The translations under genes were made by a program, and so were the position numbers. A model generated the notes under the pieces. That model worked only from the letters and a program-made list of their open reading frames with translations. It searched no databases and was not told where the DNA came from. A DNA stretch of 45,944 bases from Betaproteobacteria bacterium (GTDB taxonomy: Bacteria > Pseudomonadota > Gammaproteobacteria > Burkholderiales > Methylophilaceae): assembly GCA_016867975.1 (NCBI GenBank), contig VGIC01000013.1, positions 1 through 45,944 of the forward strand, written 5' to 3'. Of this stretch, positions 1 through 8,713 are shown in pieces; within the stretch, counting starts at the first letter, position 1; the number at the start of each line of letters is the position of its first letter.

Positions 1-64
1 GTGAAACGAACCTGCGCCAATGATAGTATGCAGCTCGCATGCGAAAGTAGGTCACTGCCAAGCT
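1..64 (+). rRNA. rrf: 5S ribosomal RNA, 3' part (partial at window edge)
   Basis: The first ~64 bases match the 3' half of bacterial 5S rRNA: a GTGAAACG segment, then GCGCCAATGATAGTATG, a short hairpin, GCGAAAGTAGGTCACTGCC and the closing AAGCT. The 5' half lies outside the window, so a ribosomal RNA operon reading rightwards ends here. The 3' end is placed by analogy with the ACTGCCAGGC end of other 5S genes and may be off by a few bases. Confidence 0.93.
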
Positions 65-76
65 ATTTATTTAACT

Positions 77-102
77 AAAAACCTCCCTCGTGGAGGTTTT
101 TT
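77..102 (+). terminator. Rho-independent terminator of the rRNA operon
   Basis: ACCTCC (81-86) pairs with GGAGGT (92-97) around a 5-base loop, flanked by AAAA on the left and a run of T on the right. It starts about 13 bases after the 5S end, as expected for an rrn terminator. The A-tract/T-tract symmetry could also let it stop leftward transcription from the facing aminopeptidase gene. Confidence 0.88.
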
Positions 103-158
103 AGTTTCCGCTAACAGAAATTATGATCGAATTTGAGTTTTGCAAGTTGGTCCAAAAT

Positions 159-1622
159 TCAATTCAAGGTATCCATTAATTTCAGGATTAGTGAGATACC
201 AAACCCTACGCCGAAGCCATTGGTGTCACTTTGAATGGCGCCTAATCCATCTTTGCGACTAGCCGACGATAGATCGGTGTGTATCCAGGGGATGTCGTTC
301 TCAATAAACCTGCCAAGAAATCTTGACGCATGAATATGGTCAGCGCCGCCTTCCAGTGTGCATTGTTTGATGTCAGCAATATCGCTTTCTAGATCGCTGT
401 CATAGTCTTCTTCATAAGGGAATGCGACCACACGTTCGCCTGAATGCGCTCCAGCTCCTACTGCAGTGGCAGAAAGTTGAGGTCGATTACTGATTACGCC
501 GCTCATACGGTCACCCAACGCAGTGATCATGCTGCCTGTCAATGTGGCGAAGTCTATGATGATTTCTGGCTTGGTGCGTGAGGCTAGTGTCAGTGTGTCC
601 GCAAGAACCATACGACCTTCTGCATCGGTGTGTACAATCTCGATTGACATGCCATTCAGTGCAGTAACGACGTCATTTTGTTTATATGCATTGGGGCTGA
701 TGTGGTTTTGAGCAATGGCCAACCAGCAATCCAATTTTACAGGCAATGCCATTTTAGTCGCCGCCAGCAAGATGCCGAGCGCTACGGCTGATCCATTCAT
801 GTCTTCATGCATCCCTAACATGTATTTTGCGGGTTTAAGATTATGCCCTCCTGTGTCGAAGCAGATTCCCTTGCCTATAATGGCTATATGTCGCCTTGCG
901 TCATTAGGTTGATATGTTAGATGGACGATGGCCGCATCTTGCGGATCGGAGCCTTGTCCGACAGCAACAAAGGCTCCGGCGCCCATTTGCTTGAGTGCGG
1001 TCATATCAAATTCTTCATGTTGCCAATGATGGGTGTTGGCGAGCTCGGCAATGTGTTTGCGATAAATGCTGGGTGTGAGTTCGTTGGGCGGGGTCATCGT
1101 GAGTTGGCGACATAACAGATTGCCAGCTACTCTGGCGTTAACATCGGCATAGTCATCTGAGGCGTGATGGCCGTAAATGTTGATCTGGCTAAGAGCGGCT
1201 TTTTTATGGTCTTTCTTTTTATTAGGGAGGCTTGCTGCATTGGCTGTGAGCACATAATAGGCTGCGCAGGCATTGGTCTTTCTCGCAGACGCATCCCCAA
1301 AAACACAAAGGGTGACCGACTCTGGAGATTCTTCTAAGAGCGGCTGAATCGCTTTACGTAGTAGTTGATGGCGTTGGAAGGTATTGAATTTTTCAGTCAA
1401 CACAACAAAAGATGCCATGCCGCCGTGCAGTAAATCCATGGTCACGGGTGTTTTTTTTAGATCATTGAGTGCGGTTTTGTTGCGTGTAAGTTTTTTTTTC
1501 AGTTGTTGTATGTATGGGAAGTCATTGAGATCGTCTGGCGTGAGTACAAAAAGTATATGTTGATGATCTTTTAATGACATTTCGTGAATGTTAGATGCAT
1601 TTTGATGTAATTTTAACGACAT
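159..1622 (-). CDS. Leucyl aminopeptidase family (M17) peptidase
   Basis: A cytosolic metallo-aminopeptidase of family M17 (PepA/PepB type), 487 aa and normal in length. These enzymes remove N-terminal residues from peptides using two metal ions. All expected ligands and catalytic residues are visible: K251, D256 and K263 in GKGICFDTGGHNLKP, D274 in HEDMNGSA, and D333, E335 and R337 in HTDAEGR. The signature is slightly off the textbook form: HTDAEGRM instead of NTDAEGRL, and CFDTGGHN instead of TFDSGGIS. That fits a divergent M17 subgroup rather than canonical PepA. The start at 1622 has AGGA upstream at good spacing; a second Met at residue 15 repeats the same MSLK motif. It is transcribed towards the rRNA operon and divergently from aceE. 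Family assignment is firm; substrate preference is unknown. Confidence 0.93.
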   Translation of the reverse strand: MSLKLHQNASNIHEMSLKDHQHILFVLTPDDLNDFPYIQQLKKKLTRNKTALNDLKKTPVTMDLLHGGMASFVVLTEKFNTFQRHQLLRKAIQPLLEESPESVTLCVFGDASARKTNACAAYYVLTANAASLPNKKKDHKKAALSQINIYGHHASDDYADVNARVAGNLLCRQLTMTPPNELTPSIYRKHIAELANTHHWQHEEFDMTALKQMGAGAFVAVGQGSDPQDAAIVHLTYQPNDARRHIAIIGKGICFDTGGHNLKPAKYMLGMHEDMNGSAVALGILLAATKMALPVKLDCWLAIAQNHISPNAYKQNDVVTALNGMSIEIVHTDAEGRMVLADTLTLASRTKPEIIIDFATLTGSMITALGDRMSGVISNRPQLSATAVGAGAHSGERVVAFPYEEDYDSDLESDIADIKQCTLEGGADHIHASRFLGRFIENDIPWIHTDLSSASRKDGLGAIQSDTNGFGVGFGISLILKLMDTLN

Positions 1623-1912
1623 ATTCCTGTCCTGTTGATTTCATTGAAATTGGTCAAATTTTTCAAAGATAGAGGTGTTTGGTCTTCAAAAAAACGCCGC
1701 TAAACTTGACCAAAACCGCTAAAAAAGCCACACTACGGTTTTGAAAATGGTTTACAACTTTTAAGTTACAACCCTCCAAGAGAGTGTGTTGTATTTCAGA
1801 CCCGCTGTATTCGTGTTGGTTTCTTTTTACCCATCCTGTAATTATACCTACTGAGGTTGATACTAGGTGGCGGATTGATTTTGCGAATATAGCCATATGG
1901 AGCAACAACTGA
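1623..1912. promoter_or_regulatory. Divergent regulatory region, aminopeptidase / aceE
   Basis: This 290-bp gap should hold both outward promoters. TTGGTC occurs at 1650-1655 and 1679-1684, and its reverse complement GACCAA at 1708-1713; these resemble half-sites of GntR-type PdhR operators but do not form one compact palindrome. A weak candidate aceE promoter is TTGGTT (1816-1821) with TAATTA (1839-1844), spacing 17. The aceE ribosome site is GGAG at 1899-1902. No open reading frame here looks real. The promoter and operator readings are inference only. Confidence 0.25.
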
Positions 1913-4582
1913 ATGTCATTAAATACACATTTGAGTCCCCCAGATATTGATAGCCAAGAAACCCAAGAGTGGTTGGATGCGCTGACTGCAGTTATTGAGA
2001 ATGAAGGTGCCGAACGCGCGCACTTTTTGCTCGAGGCGATGATTGATAAAGCGAGACGCTCTGGTAGCAATCTGCCATATAAAGCGACCACTGCTTATCT
2101 CAACACAATTCCAACACAATCACAGGCTAAATTGCCGGGTGATCCTGAAATGGAACGGCGTGTGCGTGCACTGGTGCGCTGGAATGCGGTCATGACTGTG
2201 CTGCGTGCGAATGAGAAATCGCCGGGGGTAGGTGGGCATATTGCTAGCTTCCAATCGGCAGCGACCCTTTACGATACGGGCTTCAACTATTTCTTCCGTG
2301 CGCCGAATGAAAACTTTGGCGGTGACTGTGTGTACTTTCAAGGACACTCTTCACCGGGGGTCTATGCACGTGCATTCTTGGAAGGACGCATCACTGAAGA
2401 GCAGATGGCTAACTTCCGTCAAGAAACAGGCGGGAATGGCTTGCCTAGTTATCCCCATCCTTGGTTGATGCCAGACTTCTGGCAATTCCCTACCGTATCC
2501 ATGGGCTTGGGGCCGCTGGCTGGGATCTATCAAGCTCGATTCTTGAAATATCTGCATGACCGCGGTATTGCAGATACCAGTGATCGTAAAGTGTGGGTGT
2601 TCTGTGGCGATGGCGAAATGGACGAGCCAGAGTCATTAGGTGCGATTTCGTTAGCCAGCCGTGAGAAGCTGGACAATTTGATTTTTGTCATTAACTGTAA
2701 CTTGCAGCGCCTGGATGGTCCTGTGCGCGGGAACAGTAAGATTATTCAAGAGCTGGAATCAGATTTTCGTGGTTCTGGTTGGAATGTACTGAAAGTGATT
2801 TGGGGCTCATATTGGGATCCACTTTTGGCGATGGACAAAGAGGGCTTGCTGAAAAAACGCATGGAAGAGTGTGTGGATGGCGAGTATCAAAACTTTAAGC
2901 AAAAAGGGGGTGCTTATACGAGAGAGCACTTCTTTGGCAAATACCCTGAGCTGAAGGCAATGGTAGCGGCCATGAGCGACGCTGACATATGGCGCTTGAA
3001 CCGTGGCGGTCATGATCCACATAAAGTGTACGCAGCCTATCATGCTGCTGTGAACCACAAAGGTCAGCCGACGGTGATTCTGGCGAAAACTGTGAAAGGT
3101 TATGGCATGGGGCAGGCTGGTGAAGGTCAGAATACGACGCACCAGCAAAAATCCATGGACTTGGAATCACTCAAACAGTTCCGTGATCGCTTTGACTTGC
3201 CTTTGTCAGATGAGCAGGTGGAAAGTTTGAGCTTTTACAGACCGGCTGATGACTCACCAGAAATGAAGTACATGGCAGAGCGCCGTGCAGCGATGGGTGG
3301 ATTTGTGCCGCAACGCCGACAAAAGGGCAATGAGCTCGCGGTGCCCCCATTATCTGCATTCGAAAATATGTTAGCTGCGACGGGTGACCGCGAGATTTCT
3401 ACGACGATGGCATTTGTACGCATTCTATCGACGCTGGTGCGAGATAAAGAAGTGGGTAAATTTGTCGTGCCTATCGTACCAGATGAGGCGCGCACATTCG
3501 GCATGGAGGGGATGTTCCGTCAACTGGGTATCTACGCCAGTCAAGGCCAACTTTATGAGCCACAAGATTCTGATCAGGTGATGTATTACAAAGAGTCTAA
3601 AGATGGTCAAATCTTAGAAGAGGGGATTAACGAGGCGGGCGCTTTCTCAAGCTGGTTAGCCGCGGCTACTTCTTACTCAGTCACTGGTAAGCAGATGATC
3701 CCGTTCTATATCTATTACTCTATGTTCGGTTTCCAGCGCATAGGAGATTTGGCTTGGTTGGCTGGTGATTCACGTGCGCGCGGTTTCTTGCTGGGGGCTA
3801 CGGCTGGTCGTACCACATTAAATGGCGAGGGCTTACAGCATGAAGATGGTCATAGTCACCTAATGTCGGCCACGATTCCAAACTGTATTTCGTATGACCC
3901 GACTTTTGCCTACGAGTTGGCTGTGATCATCCAAGAAGGGTTGCGTCGTATGGTGCAAAATCAGGAAGATGTTTACTACTACATCACCCTGATGAATGAG
4001 AATTACAGCCATCCTGCCTTACCCGCAGGCGTAGAGGCTGACATCCTCAAGGGGATGTACCGGTTCAGCAAATCCAAACTTAAAGGCGAGAAGGTGCAGT
4101 TGATGGGTTCTGGCGTGATTCTGCGTGAAGTAATTGCCGCCGCTGAGTTATTGGAGAAAGACTGGAAGATTTCAGCTGACGTGTGGAGTGTGCCAAGCTT
4201 TACTGAGTTGCGTCGCGAAGGCTTGGATTGTGAGCGTTGGAACATGTTGAATCCTGAGAAGCCACAGCGTGTGAGTTATGTGGCCGGTTGTCTGAAAGAT
4301 GCTAAGGGCCCAGTGATCGCGTCGACTGACTATATGAAGAGTTTTGCCGAGCAAATTCAACGTTTTGTGCCGGCGAAGTTTGTTGCACTAGGTACCGACG
4401 GCTTTGGTCGATCTGACTCACGCGAAGCATTGCGTGATTTCTTCGAGGTCAATCGTTATTACGTAGTTGTGGCGGCATTAAAAGCACTCAGTGATGAAGG
4501 TAAGTTGCCCGCTACTACCGTGGCCGAGGCGGTGAAGAAATACCAATTAAATGCTGACAAGCCGAACCCAACGACAGTTTAA
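1913..4582 (+). CDS. aceE: Pyruvate dehydrogenase E1 component, homodimeric type
   Basis: Thiamine-diphosphate-dependent E1 of the pyruvate dehydrogenase complex. It decarboxylates pyruvate and acetylates the lipoyl groups of E2. The 889-aa length is that of the single-chain AceE type found in gamma- and betaproteobacteria. The ThDP/magnesium motif GDGEMDEPES lies near residues 231-240, followed by the NCN motif about 27 residues later; the FQGHSSPGVYARAF segment is near residue 145. The start ATG at 1913 has GGAG about 10 bases upstream. It is the first gene of a three-gene operon, 11 bases before aceF. The identification is secure. In RuMP-cycle methylotrophs this complex supplies acetyl-CoA for biosynthesis; that role here is an inference from the likely taxonomy. 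Confidence 0.98.
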   Translation: MSLNTHLSPPDIDSQETQEWLDALTAVIENEGAERAHFLLEAMIDKARRSGSNLPYKATTAYLNTIPTQSQAKLPGDPEMERRVRALVRWNAVMTVLRANEKSPGVGGHIASFQSAATLYDTGFNYFFRAPNENFGGDCVYFQGHSSPGVYARAFLEGRITEEQMANFRQETGGNGLPSYPHPWLMPDFWQFPTVSMGLGPLAGIYQARFLKYLHDRGIADTSDRKVWVFCGDGEMDEPESLGAISLASREKLDNLIFVINCNLQRLDGPVRGNSKIIQELESDFRGSGWNVLKVIWGSYWDPLLAMDKEGLLKKRMEECVDGEYQNFKQKGGAYTREHFFGKYPELKAMVAAMSDADIWRLNRGGHDPHKVYAAYHAAVNHKGQPTVILAKTVKGYGMGQAGEGQNTTHQQKSMDLESLKQFRDRFDLPLSDEQVESLSFYRPADDSPEMKYMAERRAAMGGFVPQRRQKGNELAVPPLSAFENMLAATGDREISTTMAFVRILSTLVRDKEVGKFVVPIVPDEARTFGMEGMFRQLGIYASQGQLYEPQDSDQVMYYKESKDGQILEEGINEAGAFSSWLAAATSYSVTGKQMIPFYIYYSMFGFQRIGDLAWLAGDSRARGFLLGATAGRTTLNGEGLQHEDGHSHLMSATIPNCISYDPTFAYELAVIIQEGLRRMVQNQEDVYYYITLMNENYSHPALPAGVEADILKGMYRFSKSKLKGEKVQLMGSGVILREVIAAAELLEKDWKISADVWSVPSFTELRREGLDCERWNMLNPEKPQRVSYVAGCLKDAKGPVIASTDYMKSFAEQIQRFVPAKFVALGTDGFGRSDSREALRDFFEVNRYYVVVAALKALSDEGKLPATTVAEAVKKYQLNADKPNPTTV

Positions 4583-4593
4583 GGATAGCAAAT

Positions 4594-5916
4594 ATGGCAG
4601 TTCAAGACATACTGGTCCCGGATATCGGGAACTTTGATAACGTCGATGTGATTGACGTTCTGGTAAAGGCAGGTGACGTGCTGGCAAAAGATGATTCGAT
4701 CATGACGGTTGAGTCTGACAAGGCCTCGATGGATATTCCTGCGCCATGTGCTGGTGTCGTCAAGGAAGTCAAGATTAAAGTAGGTGACAAGGCTTCAGAG
4801 GGGACTCTGATGATTACCATGGACGTGAGCGAAGCGCTTGCCGCACCAGCCTCAATGCCGACGCCAGCAGTTGCGAAAGAAGCGCCTAAGGTGGCGATTC
4901 CTGAGCCCACTAGGCCGGCGCCGGAGCCACCCAAACCCATTGCTCCAGTACAGAAACCAGCACCAGTGGGTGAACATGCGGCAACGGCGCCCGGTAAGCT
5001 GTCACATGCCAGTCCGTCTATACGCAAATTCGCACGTGAATTGGGTGTGAATTTGGCGTTAGTGAAAGGTACAGGACCTAAAAATCGTATTTTACAAAGT
5101 GATGTGCAAGCTTACGTCAAAGGCGAGTTGGCAAAACCACGCAGTGATGCGATGGGGGCTGCGGCCGGTGGCATGGCCGTGTTGGCAATGCCAGTGATTG
5201 ACTTCAGTCAGTTTGGTGAGGTTGAGACCAAGTCATTGTCACGCATTAAGAAACTATCAGGTGCGAACCTGCATCGTAATTGGGTGACAGCACCTCACGT
5301 GACACAGTTTGATGAGGCTGACATTACCGATTTAGAAGACTTCCGTAAGTCCATGCAGACCGATGCTGAGAAACGTGGCGTGAAGTTGACTATGCTGGCG
5401 TTCCTGATTAAGGCGTCTGTCAATGCCTTAAAAGCCTATCCAAATTTTAATGCGTCATTATCTGCAGATGGGGATAGTCTGATTCTTAAGAATTATTACA
5501 ACATCGGCTTTGCTTGCGATACGCCAGATGGTTTGGTCGTGCCTGTGGTGCGCGATGCGCACCAGAAGGATGTATTGGATATCGCGCGGGACTTGATGGA
5601 GCTATCAGCCAAAGCACGCGAGCGCAAACTAAAGGTAGAAGAGATGCAGGGAGGCTGTTTCACTATTTCAAGTTTGGGTGGAATCGGCGGTACGATGTTT
5701 ACTCCCATCATCAATTGCCCAGAAGTGGCCATCCTAGGCGTGTCACGCTCTGCCATGCAACCAGTATATGATGCAAAAACCAAATCATTTGAGCCTCGCT
5801 TGATCTTACCGATGTCCTTGTCTTACGATCACCGCGTGATTGATGGTGCCGATGGCGCACGCTTTACGAGTCATATGCGTATGATGTTGTCTGACGTTCG
5901 TAGATTGTTACTGTAA
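4594..5916 (+). CDS. aceF: Dihydrolipoyllysine acetyltransferase (PDH E2)
   Basis: Core E2 subunit that carries acetyl groups on a swinging lipoyl arm and transfers them to CoA. Domains in order: one N-terminal lipoyl domain (about 1-75) with lipoylation site K43 in [10 protein letters not shown]; a Pro/Ala-rich linker (about 80-135); a peripheral-subunit-binding domain (about 137-175, beginning HASPSIRKFARELG); and the acetyltransferase domain ending in SYDHRVIDGADG with H413 and D417 of the HxxxD motif. At 440 aa it has one lipoyl domain, whereas E. coli AceF has three. AAGGA precedes the start. The lipoyl domain is very similar to that at the N-terminus of the next gene product, which suggests duplication within the operon. 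Confidence 0.97.
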   Translation: MAVQDILVPDIGNFDNVDVIDVLVKAGDVLAKDDSIMTVESDKASMDIPAPCAGVVKEVKIKVGDKASEGTLMITMDVSEALAAPASMPTPAVAKEAPKVAIPEPTRPAPEPPKPIAPVQKPAPVGEHAATAPGKLSHASPSIRKFARELGVNLALVKGTGPKNRILQSDVQAYVKGELAKPRSDAMGAAAGGMAVLAMPVIDFSQFGEVETKSLSRIKKLSGANLHRNWVTAPHVTQFDEADITDLEDFRKSMQTDAEKRGVKLTMLAFLIKASVNALKAYPNFNASLSADGDSLILKNYYNIGFACDTPDGLVVPVVRDAHQKDVLDIARDLMELSAKARERKLKVEEMQGGCFTISSLGGIGGTMFTPIINCPEVAILGVSRSAMQPVYDAKTKSFEPRLILPMSLSYDHRVIDGADGARFTSHMRMMLSDVRRLLL

Positions 5917-5925
5917 GGGTAGAGC

Positions 5926-7707
5926 ATGAGTCAAATAGTGGAAGTATTAGTACCCGATATCGGTAATTTTGATAACGTGGACGTGATTGAAGTGCTGGTA
6001 AAGGCAGGGGATGTCATTGCCAAGGAGGACTCTTTGATCACAGTCGAGTCCGATAAAGCTTCTATGGATATCCCGTCTTCATACGCGGGAACTGTGAAAG
6101 AGGTCAAGGTGAAGGTTGGAGACCATGTGTCTCAGGGGTCACTGATTTTGTTGGTTGAGACAGCCTCAGCGACTGAAACTGCGAAAGTGGAAGCTGCTAC
6201 ACCAGCGGTCTCCGCCAGCCCAGCGCCTGCCCAGCCACAGAGCAAGGCTCCTGAGCCAGCGGTGGCTAAAGGGGATAACGATATCCATGCGCAAGTGGTG
6301 GTGTTGGGAAGTGGTCCTGGGGGCTATACGGCAGCGTTCCGCGCAGCAGATTTAGGCAAAAAGGTGGTGCTGATTGAGCGTTATTCGACCTTGGGCGGTG
6401 TGTGCCTAAACGTGGGGTGTATTCCATCCAAAGCCTTGTTGCATACAGCTAAAGTGATCACCGAGGTTGAAGACTCGGCGCATCACGGCTTGAGCTTTGG
6501 TGTGCCGCAGGTGGATCTGGAAAAATTGCGAAATTGGAAAGCCAATGAGGTGGTGGGCAAGCTGACGGGCGGTCTGGCGCAAATGGCGAAACAGCGCGGT
6601 GTGACCGTGGTGCAAGGGGTGGGTAAATTTACCAGCCCGAATCAAATTGCGGTAACTGCGGCCGATGGCAAAGTCACCACGGTGGGTTTTGAAAGCGCGA
6701 TTATCGCTGCGGGCTCTCAAGCAACCAAATTTCCCAATGTGCCAGAAGATGATCGCATTATGGACTCTACCGGTGCTTTAGCACTTGCTGATGTGCCAAA
6801 ACGTATGCTGGTGATTGGCGGTGGCATTATCGGCCTAGAAATGGGGACGGTATATGATGCGCTGGGTTCAAAAGTCAGCATCGTTGAATTTACTGATGGC
6901 TTAATTCAAGGCTGTGACCGTGACTTGGTGCGCCCATTGCAAAAACGCATGGAAAAGCGTTTTGAAGCGATTATGCTCAATACCAAGGTTGCCAGCATGA
7001 CGCCGAAAAAGGATGGCGTACATGTCACTTTTGAAGGCGTCAATGGTAATGCAGATGCGCCTAAGGGCGTTGAAGTGTATGACCGTGTTCTCGTATCCAT
7101 TGGTCGCAAACCAAATGGCAAAAACATAGGTGCAGAAAACGCGGGCGTAGCTGTTGATGACTGGGGTTTTATCAAGGTCGATAAGCAGATGCGTACGAAT
7201 GTGCCGCATATTTTTGCCATTGGCGATATCGTGGGGCAACCGATGTTAGCGCATAAAGCCACGCATGAAGGCAAAGTGGCAGCTGAGGTGATTGCTGGGC
7301 AGAAAGTAGAGTTTGTCGCTTCTGTCATTCCATCAGTGGCTTATACCGACCCTGAAGTGGCATGGGTCGGCATGACCGAAACCGAAGCTAAAGCCAAAGG
7401 GATTGCCATTGATAAGGCCAGTTTTCCTTGGGCTGCCAGTGGTCGCGCACTTTCAATTGCGCGTACCGAGGGTGCGACTAAGCTTATTTTCGATAAAGAA
7501 ACTCACCGTGTCATTGGTGCTGGAATCGTGGGAACAAATGCGGGCGAATTGCTTGCTGAAGCCGTGTTGGCAATTGAAATGGGCGCAGATGCGCATGACT
7601 TGGGACTGACCATTCACGCACACCCAACCCTCTCTGAAACCGTTTGTTTTGCAGCGGAATTAAAAGAGGGAACAATTACCGACATGATCCCGCCGAAGAA
7701 GCGATAG
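5926..7707 (+). CDS. lpdA: Dihydrolipoyl dehydrogenase with N-terminal lipoyl domain (PDH E3)
   Basis: FAD-dependent E3 that reoxidises dihydrolipoyl groups with NAD+. At 593 aa it is about 120 residues longer than ordinary LpdA because a lipoyl domain precedes it: residues 1-80 nearly repeat the aceF lipoyl domain, with K44 in [10 protein letters not shown]. An Ala/Pro-rich linker follows (about 85-118). The reductase part has the FAD motif [19 protein letters not shown], redox cysteines C160 and C165 ([13 protein letters not shown]), the NAD motif [12 protein letters not shown] and the C-terminal catalytic pair H566/E571 in HPTLSE. Lipoyl-E3 fusions are known from the pyruvate complexes of Neisseria and other betaproteobacteria. 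It starts 9 bases after aceF and ends the operon. Confidence 0.97.
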   Translation: MSQIVEVLVPDIGNFDNVDVIEVLVKAGDVIAKEDSLITVESDKASMDIPSSYAGTVKEVKVKVGDHVSQGSLILLVETASATETAKVEAATPAVSASPAPAQPQSKAPEPAVAKGDNDIHAQVVVLGSGPGGYTAAFRAADLGKKVVLIERYSTLGGVCLNVGCIPSKALLHTAKVITEVEDSAHHGLSFGVPQVDLEKLRNWKANEVVGKLTGGLAQMAKQRGVTVVQGVGKFTSPNQIAVTAADGKVTTVGFESAIIAAGSQATKFPNVPEDDRIMDSTGALALADVPKRMLVIGGGIIGLEMGTVYDALGSKVSIVEFTDGLIQGCDRDLVRPLQKRMEKRFEAIMLNTKVASMTPKKDGVHVTFEGVNGNADAPKGVEVYDRVLVSIGRKPNGKNIGAENAGVAVDDWGFIKVDKQMRTNVPHIFAIGDIVGQPMLAHKATHEGKVAAEVIAGQKVEFVASVIPSVAYTDPEVAWVGMTETEAKAKGIAIDKASFPWAASGRALSIARTEGATKLIFDKETHRVIGAGIVGTNAGELLAEAVLAIEMGADAHDLGLTIHAHPTLSETVCFAAELKEGTITDMIPPKKR

Positions 7708-7741
7708 ATTTACCGGTACTTTTAGATCTTAATTACACAAT

Positions 7742-7990
7742 GAGACCTTTGCAAAAGTGCTTGTTGTGGATGAAGCATTACCCGTACAGGGCATGTCCGT
7801 GGAATATATGCGCTAAAGCGCATTATTCACACGCCAAAGGCGCACGGAACGCAGAAGCTGAGATAGTATGGGGTATACATCGAGGTTGCGACAACGCAGT
7901 TGCGGTGCAGACTAACCTTTAGGTTATGTCGTAACCAAAAAACCGCGCAACACAGTGATTCGCCATAAGAAGTAGTTTTGCAAAGCTCTC
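7742..7990. mobile_element. MITE-like inverted-repeat element A (249 bp)
   Basis: The ends are 15-base inverted repeats with one mismatch: GAGACCTTTGCAAAA at 7742-7756 and TTTTGCAAAGCTCTC at 7976-7990. Flanking 5-mers ACAAT (7737-7741) and ACAAG (7991-7995) look like a slightly decayed target duplication. The interior has no credible gene. It holds a strong palindrome, ATGCGCT facing AGCGCAT (near 7807-7823), and four blocks that reappear in reverse complement inside the 18496-18761 element: GAAGCATTA (7772-7780), ACGGAACGCAGAA (7844-7856), ATAGTATG..GTATACA.CGAGGTT (7863-7887) and ACCGCGCAAC (7942-7951). The ends match those of the ~127-bp elements at 26380 and 35127, but the interior does not. 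It lies 34 bp after lpdA. No transposase is present, so movement would depend on one encoded elsewhere. Confidence 0.72.
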
Positions 7991-7992
7991 AC

Positions 7993-8029
7993 AAGGGCTT
8001 GATGGATAAACCATCCGCCCCTTGCCCTT
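7993..8029. terminator. Hairpin between convergent lpdA and SPOR gene
   Basis: GATGG (8001-8005) pairs with CCATC (8011-8015) around ATAAA, extended by AAGGGC (7993-7998) pairing with GCCCC or GCCCTT on the right with small bulges. It lies between two converging genes, so it may end transcription from either side, but neither strand has a clear T-run after it. Confidence 0.35.
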
Positions 8030-8042
8030 TCTGGCAACGGAT

Positions 8043-8711
8043 TTAGTTGCAACTGGTTTTGTGCAGATCGGCTCCGGGAAAATCTGGTTTAAGTTTATTG
8101 ATTTCGGCTAGCTCTGTATCGTTAAGGTCGCGTAACAGTAGGCTAGAATGGTTGTTTCCCCGTGTGCGCAATGACTTCACAACCTCTTTTACGCCCTTTC
8201 TTTTTAGCGTGTTGAGTAGTTCGATGGCCAATTGCTCATCTGCAAAAATCCCGAACGAAATGGCATTCTTCCACTTTTGTTCTTCAACTACGAATAGATC
8301 CTCAATGCCTGCAATTTTTAACTCAGTTACCCTGTTTTGTGCCTCGGTGGAGGACCTGAGTGGCGGAATATAGACCCAGAAGCGTTTTGCTTGTTGATAG
8401 GACTGCTCTTTGAGTGTGTGTTTGAGTGCAAGCCTGGAGGCGGCGGACTGCGCGTTCGTCAAGTCACTGTCAGAAAAGACGCCCCATTCATAGCAGGTGG
8501 ATTTGGTCGGGGTGGATACGGTTGCGGGAGAATCTGTCTTGACCGTTTTTTTGGGAAGTGCTGCAATTTGCTCAGAAGATAATATCTGGATCTTGTGGGC
8601 GTCAATTTCATGAGAGCTTATGGGCGGTTTTTCAGGTAATAAGTGACTGACATTAAAGTAGGCGAGCAAGCCTAGATTAATGAATACCAATAGCCAAAAT
8701 AGTTTCTTCAT
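8043..8711 (-). CDS. SPOR-domain protein with N-terminal membrane anchor
   Basis: A 222-aa protein with one N-terminal hydrophobic helix (about residues 3-24, KKLFWLLVFINLGLLAYF), a polar linker, and a C-terminal region (about 75-200) with the pattern of SPOR domains: a CYEWGVFSD strand, then a helix with NAQSAASRL, FWVYIPPL and a second FGIFADEQ repeat. SPOR domains bind denuded peptidoglycan glycan strands, often at the division septum, and the anchor would put the domain in the periplasm. Its ATG lies 2 bases after the coaX stop, so the two are cotranscribed and probably translationally coupled. A small SPOR protein after coaX is a recurrent betaproteobacterial arrangement. The fold is inferred from sequence pattern; the function beyond that is unknown. 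Confidence 0.8.
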   Translation of the reverse strand: MKKLFWLLVFINLGLLAYFNVSHLLPEKPPISSHEIDAHKIQILSSEQIAALPKKTVKTDSPATVSTPTKSTCYEWGVFSDSDLTNAQSAASRLALKHTLKEQSYQQAKRFWVYIPPLRSSTEAQNRVTELKIAGIEDLFVVEEQKWKNAISFGIFADEQLAIELLNTLKRKGVKEVVKSLRTRGNNHSSLLLRDLNDTELAEINKLKPDFPGADLHKTSCN

Positions 8712-8713
8712 CG

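Noticed and set aside
1663-2091. 142-codon frame on the minus strand across the aceE start
   Set aside because: It overlaps the secure aceE N-terminus, resembles no known family and is not needed to explain the gap.
4602-5027. 141-codon open frame antisense to aceF
   Set aside because: It mirrors the lipoyl domain and Pro/Ala-rich linker of aceF and is low-complexity; a shadow of the real gene.
7644-7922. 92-codon frame running from the lpdA end into element A
   Set aside because: It overlaps lpdA out of frame and runs through repeat sequence with no gene-like composition.
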